Assembly (NCBI GenBank): GCA_024276675.1
Contig: JAJRWT010000022.1
Location: 1 to 45,067 of the forward strand
Length of the DNA: 45,067 bases
Reading direction: 5' to 3'
Source of the DNA: Myxococcota bacterium
GTDB taxonomy: Bacteria; Myxococcota_A; UBA796; JAFGLY01
Below the pieces are notes generated by a model. It saw only the letters and a program-made list of their open reading frames with translations, ran no database searches and had not been told where the DNA came from. The translations under genes were made by a program, and so were the position numbers. Below are positions 17,794 through 26,556 of the stretch, one piece after another (the stretch's first letter is position 1; each line of letters begins with the position of its first letter).

Positions 17794-20700
17794 ATGTCAA
17801 CAACAAGCTCCCAGAAGACCGTAGATTCCGAGGCGGAGTCCCGGGAATACTTCGACCGGGTTGTGGAGCACCTTTCACTGTCGGACAAGAACCGGCAGGT
17901 CATCACCTTCGTAGAACACTGGAACAAATACGGGCACCCCACCCGCAAAGCTCGCCTTCACCAGGTGCGGGCATTCCTGCACCTCTGCCTCATGGACCGT
18001 GCCTGGGTGAAGATCAACGAAATACTGGACTCCGACCCTGAAGATCCTGAAGGCCTGCTATTGGCCTCCGAGATGTTCATCCAACGGGGCTGGCCTTCCA
18101 GGGCTCGCAAGCTCCTGGCATCGCCTCCCAGGACCCTGGAGGGGAATCCCGCCGTGAAGGTGCTGCTGGAACGAGCGGGTCATCCACCCAGGCACATCCC
18201 CCCCAATGCCAGAGAGATCGAACGTGACGGCAACTCCGCCCAGCAGCTCGTCCTGGCGGAACGATTCCTGGCCACCGGATCCTTCCTCCGTGCCCGCACC
18301 TTGTTGGAAAAGCTCAAGCGTTCCGATCCCTACAACAAGCGGATAGACGACCTGCTATGGGCTTTGAGGGGCGATTTCTCCGAAGGTGACAAGCCTCTTG
18401 TAGAGATTGCGGCGCACCTGGCACCCGGAGTGGAAAGAACCGACTCCAACGCAGAGTCCAACGACTTCATGAACATGGACGACGTGACCGCGGCCAGGAT
18501 TGATCTTCCGGGGAGTGACCAGAAAGAAGCCGAGTTTCCAAGTCTATTCCGCAAGGCCTTCCCCGATTTGCTCCCCTTGACCGAAGACGACAGCGCAGAG
18601 GTCACCCAGAAGATCTCCATGGATCTTCCTTCATCCACCAACCCCAACCTCTACGAGGGGTCGGAATCCGACGATGCCCGCCCCACCTTCAACAAGCCGG
18701 AAGACACACAAATAATGATGGTAATCAGGGGTCAAGGTGTGACCGCCCCTGAACCGGGCTCAAGGCTCCACAAGAAGCGTTCCACGGATTTCAACCTCAA
18801 GGAAAGCCTGGACCTCTCCGGCTACCGGCGCCACATGGGAATGGATTCCGAGCTGCCCCCCGCGGGGCCCGACCCCCAGAGCGACCTGGACGACGACTTC
18901 CTGGAAGAAGAAGACGAAGACCTGGTAGTGGTCACACGGCGTGAAGAAAAGGATCCCCCCCCCCATCCGGCCAAACCACCGATAGAGTCGTTATCTGCTG
19001 GATTTTCTCCGATCCAGGTCATTGAAAAACATCCAACGCCCACCAGCAGCCCGGCGAATGTCCATGCCTCACCCGGGGCCGGGCCGGCTCCCTCTGAAGA
19101 TGAGCAGATCAAGCCCGTCGCGGTAACACAGCGACCTCCGGTGGACCCTGCAAAACCCCTGCTGATCCTCCTGGTGCTCATGCTGGGCTTATTCTCGGGG
19201 GCAGTCCTGCTGCTCCGAAGCTGCCTGCACACGTCCCCGGGGCAACTGGTAGAGCAGGCAGATGGGGCCATCTCCTCGGACACCTTCCTCCCACTTCTCG
19301 ACGCCGAGGCCAGACTGGACAAGCTGGTCTCCGCAGGCGAAGATCCCCTCCCGGAAGCCCAGGCCATGTTGGGGCGGGTAGAACTCCTGCTGTGGACCGA
19401 TTACCTGGGCGACACATCGCGGCTGAAGGCTGCCCGGAAAAACATCACCAGCTCCATGAAGGCCGACGACATCCCCACCGTGGCATATCTTGCCCAGGCA
19501 GAGCTGGCTCTGGCGGAGCACCGGCGCGAGGCCTCGATGCGGGCACTTCAACACCTGTCCCCGGACGACCCTGACAGGCAAATCCTGGAAGCCTCCATGG
19601 CCCTGCAATCCAATGATCTCCCCGCGGCCGCCGCGGCCATCAACAAGGCCATCGCAAGCTCCACCTCCCCCCGGACCCAGCGCCTGCAAACCTGTATCCT
19701 GCTTCGCTCCGGCGCCATCGACGCCGCAAACAGGGTGCTGGACGCCATGGACGAAGCCCATGTCATGAACGACCGCACTCGGATGCTCCGGCAGGTACTG
19801 GAGGTATCGCGCCTGCCCGCCAAGGCTCGTCTCAAAGCGGTGGAGCAGTGGTTGTCCGACTTTTCCAGGGACCAACAGCTACCTGCGCGTCTCCAGGCCG
19901 GAATGTACAAGGAGCTGGCCAGGCTCCCCGGAATCGCCAGCGACCCCAGGCAGGCGGCCGCGGCGTACTCGCGAGCATTCGACATGGACCAGACGGACCC
20001 TGAACTGCTCTATCAACGGGCCTTGACAGAAATAGGCTCGTACCAGACGGTCAAAGCCCTGTCCCATGCTCAACAGGCTGCTTCTTTGGCCCCTGGTTTT
20101 CTGGACGCGCAGCTCGTTGCCACCAGGTCGCTCATCTACCTGGATCGCCTGGACCAGGCCAGGATCCAGGTGCGGAACGTGGCTGGCTGGATTCCCGACA
20201 GGGAGCGCCTCCCCGTCCTCCTGGCGTGGCTGGCGGCGGTGGGAGACGACGATCTCGCTGAAACGAGTCGCCTCTTGAAACCCTACCTGGAGTCCCACCC
20301 CGAGGACTACGAGGCGAGCTGGCTCATGGGCTACGCCCTGGCTCGAAACGGGCGCAATGTCCAGGCGCTGCGCTTTCTGCCCCGTCTCGACACCCCCATG
20401 GGATCCTGGTCGGACGCCTATCGAAGATTTGCTCCTGCGATATTGGCAACGCGGCTCTTGGCGGGTGACCGTAATCGCAGGGCAATCGAACCCCTCATCT
20501 TGAAGCTGGCTCCTCGTGACCCCTGGATCTACCTGCTCCTGGCCATGGCCCATGAGCAGCACGGGCGCGAGACCAGGGCCGCCACCTACCTGGACTTGGC
20601 CGCCGAAATCGCCCCGGAGCTGGGGCGAGTCCAGTTCGAAAGAGCCCGCCACTACCTGGAGTACGGGGGGAATTCCCCCAGCAAGGCCCAACGTGCCCGC

Positions 20701-20817
20701 CAGAGTTGGGACTCGTATCTCCGACTGGAGCCTTCAGGCCCCAGGGCAGAGATCGCCAAAAACCGGGCCGGCACCGAGCCCGGGACCAGCGGCCAGCCCC
20801 CCACCTCGCAACGATGA
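17794..20817 (+). CDS. TPR-repeat protein with one membrane span
   Basis: A 1,007-residue protein. The N-terminal 450 residues are soluble and mostly disordered after residue 200, with acidic stretches (DDDFLEEEDEDL) and a Pro-rich region. One membrane span lies at about 454-478 (LLILLVLMLGLFSGAVLLL). The C-terminal half, outside the cytoplasm if the span acts as a signal anchor, is built of TPR-like helix pairs, for example DPELLYQRALTEIGSYQTVKALSHAQQAASL and DYEASWLMGYALARNGRNVQAL. TPR arrays act as protein-binding scaffolds; no enzyme motif is seen. ATG at 17794 is preferred over the 17650 frame start because the extra 48 residues are not protein-like; its ribosome site (AAGCGAAG) is weak. 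It is a one-gene unit with a hairpin after the stop. Confidence 0.7.
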   Translation: MSTTSSQKTVDSEAESREYFDRVVEHLSLSDKNRQVITFVEHWNKYGHPTRKARLHQVRAFLHLCLMDRAWVKINEILDSDPEDPEGLLLASEMFIQRGWPSRARKLLASPPRTLEGNPAVKVLLERAGHPPRHIPPNAREIERDGNSAQQLVLAERFLATGSFLRARTLLEKLKRSDPYNKRIDDLLWALRGDFSEGDKPLVEIAAHLAPGVERTDSNAESNDFMNMDDVTAARIDLPGSDQKEAEFPSLFRKAFPDLLPLTEDDSAEVTQKISMDLPSSTNPNLYEGSESDDARPTFNKPEDTQIMMVIRGQGVTAPEPGSRLHKKRSTDFNLKESLDLSGYRRHMGMDSELPPAGPDPQSDLDDDFLEEEDEDLVVVTRREEKDPPPHPAKPPIESLSAGFSPIQVIEKHPTPTSSPANVHASPGAGPAPSEDEQIKPVAVTQRPPVDPAKPLLILLVLMLGLFSGAVLLLRSCLHTSPGQLVEQADGAISSDTFLPLLDAEARLDKLVSAGEDPLPEAQAMLGRVELLLWTDYLGDTSRLKAARKNITSSMKADDIPTVAYLAQAELALAEHRREASMRALQHLSPDDPDRQILEASMALQSNDLPAAAAAINKAIASSTSPRTQRLQTCILLRSGAIDAANRVLDAMDEAHVMNDRTRMLRQVLEVSRLPAKARLKAVEQWLSDFSRDQQLPARLQAGMYKELARLPGIASDPRQAAAAYSRAFDMDQTDPELLYQRALTEIGSYQTVKALSHAQQAASLAPGFLDAQLVATRSLIYLDRLDQARIQVRNVAGWIPDRERLPVLLAWLAAVGDDDLAETSRLLKPYLESHPEDYEASWLMGYALARNGRNVQALRFLPRLDTPMGSWSDAYRRFAPAILATRLLAGDRNRRAIEPLILKLAPRDPWIYLLLAMAHEQHGRETRAATYLDLAAEIAPELGRVQFERARHYLEYGGNSPSKAQRARQSWDSYLRLEPSGPRAEIAKNRAGTEPGTSGQPPTSQR

Positions 20818-20841
20818 CCGCTGCCTGATGTATGATCATGT

Positions 20842-20863
20842 CGGCCCTTGTGGAAGGGGGCCG
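20842..20863 (+). terminator. Hairpin terminator after the TPR gene
   Basis: CGGCCCTT pairs with AAGGGGGCCG around a GTGG loop, 25 bases after the stop, with two G's bulged. It is followed by GTTATCT, a short T-containing tail. A plausible intrinsic terminator. Confidence 0.4.
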
Positions 20864-21019
20864 GTTATCTGGCATTTGACGCCACTTGTTCGGCGAACGC
20901 CCACGCTGGGCCGGTGGCAGCGAATAAAGTTTGAACACTCCATTAGTGGCAAGTCCCACCAATATCGGGATATTATGCTCCCACCCCAGCAATGGGTTTC
21001 AACCAAGATGGAGGACACC

Positions 21020-21769
21020 ATGACGTCAGCACGTCTCTCATTCGCCCTTTTCGCTTCTCTCGGCCTGCTCCTCACCGCCTGCGGCAGCAAGGACGACACC
21101 GCAACCACCGACACTTCTGTCGAGGCCGACACCGACACCGACACCGATGCCGACACCGACACCGACACCGACACCGATGTCCAGTACTTCGAACCCTTTG
21201 CCATCGGCTTCCAGTTCTACATGGGCTACAGCCCCAAGGAAGGCCTGGTGGACGTAGACGGCAGCCCCCCCTTCGCCATCATCAGCATCTACGAAGAAGA
21301 ATACCTGGACAGCTACGACGACCGCTACGCCTGCGACATGTATTTCACCATGGAAGGCGCGCCGGGTACCATGTTTGCCGATTCCTGGAATGATCTGGCT
21401 CTCACCCTCACCCCCTACGACAGCTCCTGCGACGAGCTGGATCCCAACATCTACTCCGACGACTACATGGGGCTGCAGGCCAGTAGCTGGGAAGTGGGAA
21501 TCACTGCTCTCACCGACACCGACGTCATCTCCTACCTGGAACAATGGGACCTGTACGACGACGACGACACCTTCGCCGGACTTCTCGCCCAGGATGGCAC
21601 CCAGTACAGCGGCAGCAGCAGCAACGAAGTCCTGGTGGGTTGGGCCTACGAGATCGACGAAAACAACAGCGTCATCGACCCCAAAACGCCCTCCCTGCTG
21701 GAACCTATCGTCACGCAGGCAGGTCCGGTCTACTACCAGATTTTCTCGATGTACATGTGGTACCTCTAG
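21020..21769 (+). CDS. Predicted lipoprotein with Asp-Thr linker
   Basis: A 249-residue lipoprotein. The signal peptide MTSARLSFALFASLGLLLTAC ends in an LTAC lipobox; the mature protein begins CGSKDD and then has an Asp/Thr linker (DTDTDTDADTDTD...) encoded by repeats of GACACC. The following acidic domain of about 190 residues is rich in Tyr and Asp and has a Cys pair that could form a disulfide. I do not recognise the fold. The ATG at 21020 is chosen because GGAGG at 21010-21014 sits five bases upstream; an in-frame ATG at 21008 overlaps that site. It is the first of three consecutive small lipoproteins of similar size on this strand. Confidence 0.65.
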   Translation: MTSARLSFALFASLGLLLTACGSKDDTATTDTSVEADTDTDTDADTDTDTDTDVQYFEPFAIGFQFYMGYSPKEGLVDVDGSPPFAIISIYEEEYLDSYDDRYACDMYFTMEGAPGTMFADSWNDLALTLTPYDSSCDELDPNIYSDDYMGLQASSWEVGITALTDTDVISYLEQWDLYDDDDTFAGLLAQDGTQYSGSSSNEVLVGWAYEIDENNSVIDPKTPSLLEPIVTQAGPVYYQIFSMYMWYL

Positions 21770-21855
21770 TCCAGCCACGCCGGCCTCCGGCACGAAGATA
21801 GCACCTTCCGCGGGCAAGAGACCATCGGCTATCCTGATTTTGAAGTTGTCCCTCG

Positions 21856-21960
21856 TGGAATCTTCATTCCAGGAGCAGTTCCCTTCATGGGAACGGGTTT
21901 TCGGCTCGCGGCTCTCGATACGAAAAAGAAACCCATGTTCTCATGAGAGATCATGGGTTT
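21856..21960 (+). terminator. Three consecutive hairpins downstream of the lipoprotein gene
   Basis: Hairpin 1: TGGAAT-CTTC-ATTCCA (21856-21871). Hairpin 2: GTTCCC-TTCAT-GGGAAC followed by GGGTTTT (21878-21900), a terminator-like layout. Hairpin 3: AAACCCATG paired with CATGGGTTT, with an inner TCTC/GAGA stem (21929-21960). On the minus strand hairpin 3 is followed by TTTCTTTTT. Hairpins 2 and 3 could terminate transcription in opposite directions; together they may also be a structured 3' region. Confidence 0.5.
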
Positions 21961-22065
21961 GTCGCGCTTTGGCATGATATCTTCCTGGGTGTTCAACGGG
22001 TCATTGCCACAAACATGTAGAGGCCGCCGGGTCTCGGCGCACCAAGCAACAGGACAGAGATCACG

Positions 22066-22704
22066 ATGATCCCAGCCTTTCCTCCGGAAATACCTGGAAC
22101 CAGGAGCCGCTTTCGGCCAAAGCTCTCGTTCCTGTCGGCCGCCGCTCTCATTTCCGTCGTCCTGGCCTCCTGCGGCGGAAACCCCGACCTGGACGCCGAA
22201 CCATCATGGGCCATCAACTGGGGCTCCGTGATCCCCAACCAGGATGGACTGGAAGGCTACCACGTCTGGGAGTTCTACGTGGACGGCTGGGAAAAGCACC
22301 ACGAAGACGAATACTTCAAGTGCAGCATCGCCCAGGAGCTACACGGTGATTCCGCAGACTGCCCCGACACCGATGTCTGTCCCGGTTGCGTTGCCGCCTA
22401 CACCCTGGAGCTGACCCTCATGGAGAGCGATTGTCCGGACTACATCCAGGGCAACCCTTCCTACCTGGGCCCCACCAGGATGGCCATCGGCGATGTGCCT
22501 GCCGAGCTTTCCGACGCCGATCCTTATCCCAGCTTCTCCCTGGGTTGGTACATAGGTTTTTCGGACCAGGGGCTCGACGCCCATGGCTACGCCTATCCCG
22601 AAGCCCTGGAATCCGACCAGGCTCCATCAGGGCAGGGCTGGAACCAGGAAGAGACCTTCATTCTCTGGCCAGCCTACGCCTGGGATCTGCTCTCTCCCCA
22701 ATGA
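22066..22704 (+). CDS. Predicted lipoprotein of unknown function
   Basis: A 212-residue lipoprotein. The N-terminal basic stretch and hydrophobic core LSFLSAAALISVVLASC end in an LASC lipobox, followed by GGNPD. The mature domain contains several Cys (CPDTDVCPGC plus others), which suggests disulfides in the periplasm or at the surface, and many Trp and Tyr. It does not carry the Asp-Thr linker of its neighbours. No family is recognised. It lies between two other small lipoproteins, each with its own spacer, so it is not clearly in an operon. Function unknown. Confidence 0.6.
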   Translation: MIPAFPPEIPGTRSRFRPKLSFLSAAALISVVLASCGGNPDLDAEPSWAINWGSVIPNQDGLEGYHVWEFYVDGWEKHHEDEYFKCSIAQELHGDSADCPDTDVCPGCVAAYTLELTLMESDCPDYIQGNPSYLGPTRMAIGDVPAELSDADPYPSFSLGWYIGFSDQGLDAHGYAYPEALESDQAPSGQGWNQEETFILWPAYAWDLLSPQ

Positions 22705-22741
22705 AATGCCGTGGATTCTGTTGGACCGCCCCGCTTTTGTT

Positions 22742-22772
22742 TTGAGCGCACCGGGTTCGGCGGGGCTATACT
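22742..22772 (+). promoter_or_regulatory. Possible promoter for the lipoprotein gene at 22806
   Basis: TTGAGC (22742-22747) and TATACT (22767-22772) are 19 bases apart, longer than ideal. The -10 is strong and lies 34 bases before the ATG. GCCCCGC/GCGGGGC arms overlap this region and could form a hairpin. Confidence 0.3.
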
Positions 22773-22805
22773 TGGATTCAAGGGGCAGGGCGAGAGGAAG
22801 CAGTC

Positions 22806-23477
22806 ATGTCAGTTTTCCAACCAGCAGCACTCGTCCTCGGTGTGTCCCTGGCCACGACCGCCTGTGCAGGCTCCAAAGCCGGCTTGGACGACTTCTCCTT
22901 GTCTGATTCCGCCGTTGCCGGCTACGACACGGCTGGAGACTCCGGTAACATCGACAGCATGGATACCGCTGTCGAAATCGAGCCCACGTACTGGACCCTC
23001 CATGCGAGTCTCGATCTGGTGGATGGCGCCATTCAACTGGAAAGCTCGCAGGTAGTCCGCGCCATCGAGGGCCAGCAGACCGACATCGAATCCAACACCT
23101 TCTGTGAAGTCACCTCCAGCCTGGCCAGCGCCCAGTTGCTGGAACCACCCGACGAGACCATCTTCTACTGGTGGAGCATCCAGCTCGGCGACGACGACTC
23201 CGGATGCGATGCCGTCGCCGTCACCATCCCGACGCTGGAATACCTGGGAATAGGCCAACTTCACGAGGAAATTCGCGCCATCCTGGGTACCACCGGATAT
23301 GCCAGCGTAGGGGACTCTCTATACGGCGCCTATCTGGCCATGGACGACGAATCGGTCTGGACTTTTGGCATCGCCGCTACCGACGACGGCTTTCAGGGCC
23401 TCACGAGCGCAGTCCAGAAGCCCCCTTTGCCCGATGGCCTGTACTTCGTGGAATCCCTGTATGTGTTGCCTCTTTGA
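22806..23477 (+). CDS. Predicted lipoprotein of unknown function
   Basis: A 223-residue lipoprotein. The signal MSVFQPAALVLGVSLATTAC has a TTAC lipobox, followed by AGSKAG and a short Asp/Ser-rich linker. The mature domain has two Cys and ends in FVESLYVLPL. Its layout (linker, beta-rich acidic domain of about 180 residues, aromatic C terminus) recalls the lipoprotein at 21020, whose C-terminal end is IFSMYMWYL, so the two may be distant relatives; I could not align them convincingly. The ATG follows GAGAGGAAGC. It converges on the pentapeptide-repeat gene. Function unknown. Confidence 0.6.
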   Translation: MSVFQPAALVLGVSLATTACAGSKAGLDDFSLSDSAVAGYDTAGDSGNIDSMDTAVEIEPTYWTLHASLDLVDGAIQLESSQVVRAIEGQQTDIESNTFCEVTSSLASAQLLEPPDETIFYWWSIQLGDDDSGCDAVAVTIPTLEYLGIGQLHEEIRAILGTTGYASVGDSLYGAYLAMDDESVWTFGIAATDDGFQGLTSAVQKPPLPDGLYFVESLYVLPL

Positions 23478-23539
23478 GCTGGGAGCCGTGGCTGGGCAGG
23501 TGAACGACCCGCCTACCAGTCCACCGTGGGCAGGTTGGT

Positions 23540-24733
23540 CTAGCCCGCGCTGGCCATCACGCGCCCGGTTTCCTCGCAGTAGTGCCAGTCGGCATCCACC
23601 CCCGAGAGGGTCCCCTGGCTGGGCACCTGGTTGCAGTAGGGGAGCACGACCCCCACCGAGTCGGTGAGGAAGTTGTCGGGCAGGCCTCCTGCCAACAGCT
23701 CGGCGCGAGCCTCGGCGGGCCCGTCACCGTCCTGGTCGTACATCCCCTGTTGAACGTCGGCCAGGGTGGGCCAACTGGACTTGGAGCCGCCGTTCCTCAA
23801 CATGTTTTCATGCGCACTGGCGATGGCTTCCCGCAGGCGGGCCAGGTTCTGCTGGGTTCGCTCCACCTCCATGGCGGTGGCCTGGCGGAGGAGTGCCGAA
23901 GGGGTTTCTGGAACCGGAGGAGCCGGGGGAGGCCACACTACGCTCCGGAGGGCCAGGAGGCACAGAAGAGCCGAAAATACCAACAACACGTAGTGCAGGA
24001 CCAGCGTGAGCCTTTCCAGCTTCACGGGATCCGCGGATGGAAAAACATTCCCCATCAATCGCAGCCAATAGGCTGCTCTGAAACGGGCACCCGCTTCCAG
24101 GAGTTTTCGGCGTGTTGCCCTGTCGAAGCCGCGAGCCCCACGGAAATCGGCACCGGCCACCAGGGCCAGCCCGGGATCGCTGTCCACGAAACGCACGTTG
24201 CGCAACACCGCGCCGCGCAGGTCTACTCCCGAGAGATCACAACGCTCCAACACCGCCCCGGTGAAATCCACGGCCACGGCTCTGCCCATGCGTACCGACA
24301 CCAGCCTGGCCCGTGAGAGATCCACCAGGTCGAGGTTTTCCAGCACTCCATCTTCGATGTTGGCTTCACGCATGGAGCTGGCCACCACGTCGCGGATTAC
24401 CACCGAATCCAGTCGCGAATGGGCGAGGTTGCACAGCACGACGCGATCCACCTCCACGCCTTTCCAGCGGGATCCGGTGGCTCTACAGGCATCCATGCGC
24501 CCCACCGAGGTGTTTTCCACGGAAGCCGAGTCCAGGGAACAACGCAACAGGCGGGCGTAGCGACGAGGGGCGTTTTGCTCGTGGGGAAGGGAATGGAGAG
24601 TGCAATTCTCAAGTGAAATGCCGGTCGGGCCAGACTCCACCCCTTCAGCGGCAGGTCCCGCTCCTACTTGCAGCTCCCACTCGGGATGTATAAAGCCGGA
24701 GAGGCGCCAGACCAGAGCGAAGAGGGCGTTCAC
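23540..24733 (-). CDS. Pentapeptide-repeat membrane protein with pseudopilin-like C terminus
   Basis: A 397-residue protein with a GTG start at 24733, supported by AGGAG five bases upstream. Residues about 40-200 form a right-handed beta-helix of pentapeptide repeats (DFTGAVLERCDLSGVDLRGAVL, ADFRGARGF). A membrane span lies at 241-263 (LTLVLHYVLLVFSALLCLLAL). Residues 285-397 resemble the soluble head of type II secretion or type IV pilin-like proteins: a long helix (RTQQNLARLREAIASAHENM), SWPTLADVQQG, an acidic DQDGDGPAEA stretch, LPDNFLTDS and a final DADWHYCEETGRVMAS that matches the 'W.Y...TG.V' ending of pseudopilins. No prepilin peptidase site is visible. The combination is unusual. Function unknown. 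Confidence 0.6.
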   Translation of the reverse strand: MNALFALVWRLSGFIHPEWELQVGAGPAAEGVESGPTGISLENCTLHSLPHEQNAPRRYARLLRCSLDSASVENTSVGRMDACRATGSRWKGVEVDRVVLCNLAHSRLDSVVIRDVVASSMREANIEDGVLENLDLVDLSRARLVSVRMGRAVAVDFTGAVLERCDLSGVDLRGAVLRNVRFVDSDPGLALVAGADFRGARGFDRATRRKLLEAGARFRAAYWLRLMGNVFPSADPVKLERLTLVLHYVLLVFSALLCLLALRSVVWPPPAPPVPETPSALLRQATAMEVERTQQNLARLREAIASAHENMLRNGGSKSSWPTLADVQQGMYDQDGDGPAEARAELLAGGLPDNFLTDSVGVVLPYCNQVPSQGTLSGVDADWHYCEETGRVMASAG

Positions 24734-24870
24734 CTGAACTCCTGTGTTGAGTTCCGTCCAAGACCGGTTTCCAATACCCCACCCACCGGGCTCCCGGCCA
24801 GCGATCGGTCCGCCTTTTCCCTATAAGCATAGCCCATGGGATGATAGTCCCGTGGGAACAGGAAAACTTC

Positions 24871-26466
24871 ATGCCCAACAGACACAGCCCTGTTCCAGCT
24901 TCCACCAGCCTGCCACGGCCCATTGTCGAAAAGCGAGCATCTCTCGTGGGGCAGGCCACGTCTCGGGCAAAACTCAACGGCAGGGTCTACACGTCCATTG
25001 GACTGGCGAGCCAAATGCTCGAACGCGTTCGTTGGCCCGATTCAGGTCCAGGGAAACGACTCCTGGACCCTTCCTGTGGAGAGGGGGTCTTCCTGGAAGC
25101 CGCCATGCGAAAGCTGGCGGACTCGGCCCTTGGGCATGAAGATGCCATGGCGCTGTTGAAGGGCGCCATGGAAGGATGGGACATTGACCCTGGCGCCCTG
25201 GAGACATGCAGGTTGCGGCTGGAGGTTGTTTCCCGGGAGCTGGGTTTCCTGGGGTGCATACCACGACTATACCAGCGAGATGCTCTCGTGGACCACGGGC
25301 AGCGATTCGACCTGGTGGTGGGGAATCCACCCTACCTGGAAGCCAAGCGCATGCCCAACAGCTTGAAGCGGCATGTGAAGAGCTGCTGCCCCATCGCGGC
25401 CCGTGGAGCTTTCGACATGTACAGCGCCTTCGTGGAGCGGGCTTTCAGGGTTCTCTCCGATGATGGCGAGCTGTGCTTCATCATCCCGAACCGAATGTTG
25501 GTGGTGGGCCATGCCGCCGCCCTGAGAGCCCTCCTGCTGGAGTCCTCGCTGGTTCGAGTGATGGACCTGTCCACCCTTCGCGTCTTCGAGGATGCCTCCG
25601 TCTACCCGATAATCCTGCTGGCAAGGAAGGGAAGCGAGCGGGGGTATCTGGTCGAGGAATGGGATAAAAAGGGAGACGCCGTCCATTTGCCCGTCGCGTC
25701 AGTGTTGGCGGAAACAGCGGGAATGATGCCGCTGCCGCCCAGGACCACGGGGGGGCGGCAGCTTTTCCAGCGGGCGCTCACCAGTGGGGATTTCAGGCCG
25801 CTGAAGGAAATCGTCGCCGTGCGATGGTGCGTATCGTTCCACCGTGCCGGTCTTCGCGATGAGTTCACGTTCGATGGCCCACCCCCCAACCCCACGGGCC
25901 GCCCCATGAAGTTCCTGGGTGGCGGGCGCTTCCGGGGCAACCGAGAGGTTCAACCCTACCGGATCACCTGGGGAGGATGGTGGATCGACTACGACGAGGC
26001 CCGCGCCCGAAGGGAAAGGAACCACCTGCCGCCCTTGGAAATCTTCAAGCCCCCCAAGGTGGTCGTGTGCCAGAATGCTCGCCGCGCCAGGGTGGCACTT
26101 GACCGGCTGGGCTACGTACTCAAGGACACATTCCTCTCCCTGCGCTGCCTGTCGTCGAGTGATGAGAAGGCTGGCTGGCTTGAGTGGATCACCCTGGTAC
26201 TCAACTCACGTCTGTTCCACTACCTCTACGAGCACTTCTACGGAGGCACGCGAAGAGGGGGTGGATATCTGCACTTTCTTCCACGATATCTCGGCCCGTT
26301 CCCTTTCGCTGACCTCCCGACCTGGCTGGACGTGAGGGAAGTCCACGACTCGGTGGCCGCCGGCGAGACCTCGCCGGCACAGGTGGATGCTCTGGTGGAG
26401 CGAGCATGGGGCCTGACCGGCCCCCAACGCAGGGTACTGGACGACTACCATTTTCCAAGGCCATGA
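24871..26466 (+). CDS. N6-adenine DNA methyltransferase, Eco57I/TaqI type, orphan
   Basis: A 531-residue gamma-class adenine methyltransferase. Motif I is LLDPSCGEGVFLEAA (about 64-78), the acidic motif II is GWDIDPGAL, and the catalytic motif IV is GNPPY (NPPY at 152-155). MYSAFVERAF and GELCFIIPNRML are conserved blocks of the Eco57I-like group, and the C-terminal half (about 290-510) resembles the TaqI-type target recognition domain. No nuclease domain is fused and none is adjacent, so it is either a solitary epigenetic methyltransferase or the remnant of a restriction or BREX-like system. The start ATG at 24871 follows AGGAAAA; an in-frame ATG at 24841 lacks a ribosome site. It ends convergent with the M64 peptidase. 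Confidence 0.75.
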   Translation: MPNRHSPVPASTSLPRPIVEKRASLVGQATSRAKLNGRVYTSIGLASQMLERVRWPDSGPGKRLLDPSCGEGVFLEAAMRKLADSALGHEDAMALLKGAMEGWDIDPGALETCRLRLEVVSRELGFLGCIPRLYQRDALVDHGQRFDLVVGNPPYLEAKRMPNSLKRHVKSCCPIAARGAFDMYSAFVERAFRVLSDDGELCFIIPNRMLVVGHAAALRALLLESSLVRVMDLSTLRVFEDASVYPIILLARKGSERGYLVEEWDKKGDAVHLPVASVLAETAGMMPLPPRTTGGRQLFQRALTSGDFRPLKEIVAVRWCVSFHRAGLRDEFTFDGPPPNPTGRPMKFLGGGRFRGNREVQPYRITWGGWWIDYDEARARRERNHLPPLEIFKPPKVVVCQNARRARVALDRLGYVLKDTFLSLRCLSSSDEKAGWLEWITLVLNSRLFHYLYEHFYGGTRRGGGYLHFLPRYLGPFPFADLPTWLDVREVHDSVAAGETSPAQVDALVERAWGLTGPQRRVLDDYHFPRP

Positions 26467-26499
26467 TATACCGCGGTGGAGCTAGCGTCCCAGCCGGCG

Positions 26500-26545
26500 T
26501 GGAGCAGGTTGGGAAGCCTCGGTCCCCATTTCCGGACGGGAACCG
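26500..26545. repeat. Partial copy C of the dispersed repeat
   Basis: The intergenic stretch between convergent stops contains TTTCCGGACGGGAACC (26529-26544), the terminal motif shared with copy B, preceded by similar sequence (CCTCGGTCCCCA versus CACTCGGTTCGCC). GGTCCCC and GGGAACC can pair, so it could also act as a terminator for either gene. Confidence 0.4.
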
Positions 26546-26556
26546 TCGAGTGGAGA

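Noticed and set aside
24871..26466. BREX PglX-type methyltransferase
   Set aside because: No other BREX gene (pglZ, brxC, brxL) is present and the protein is too short.
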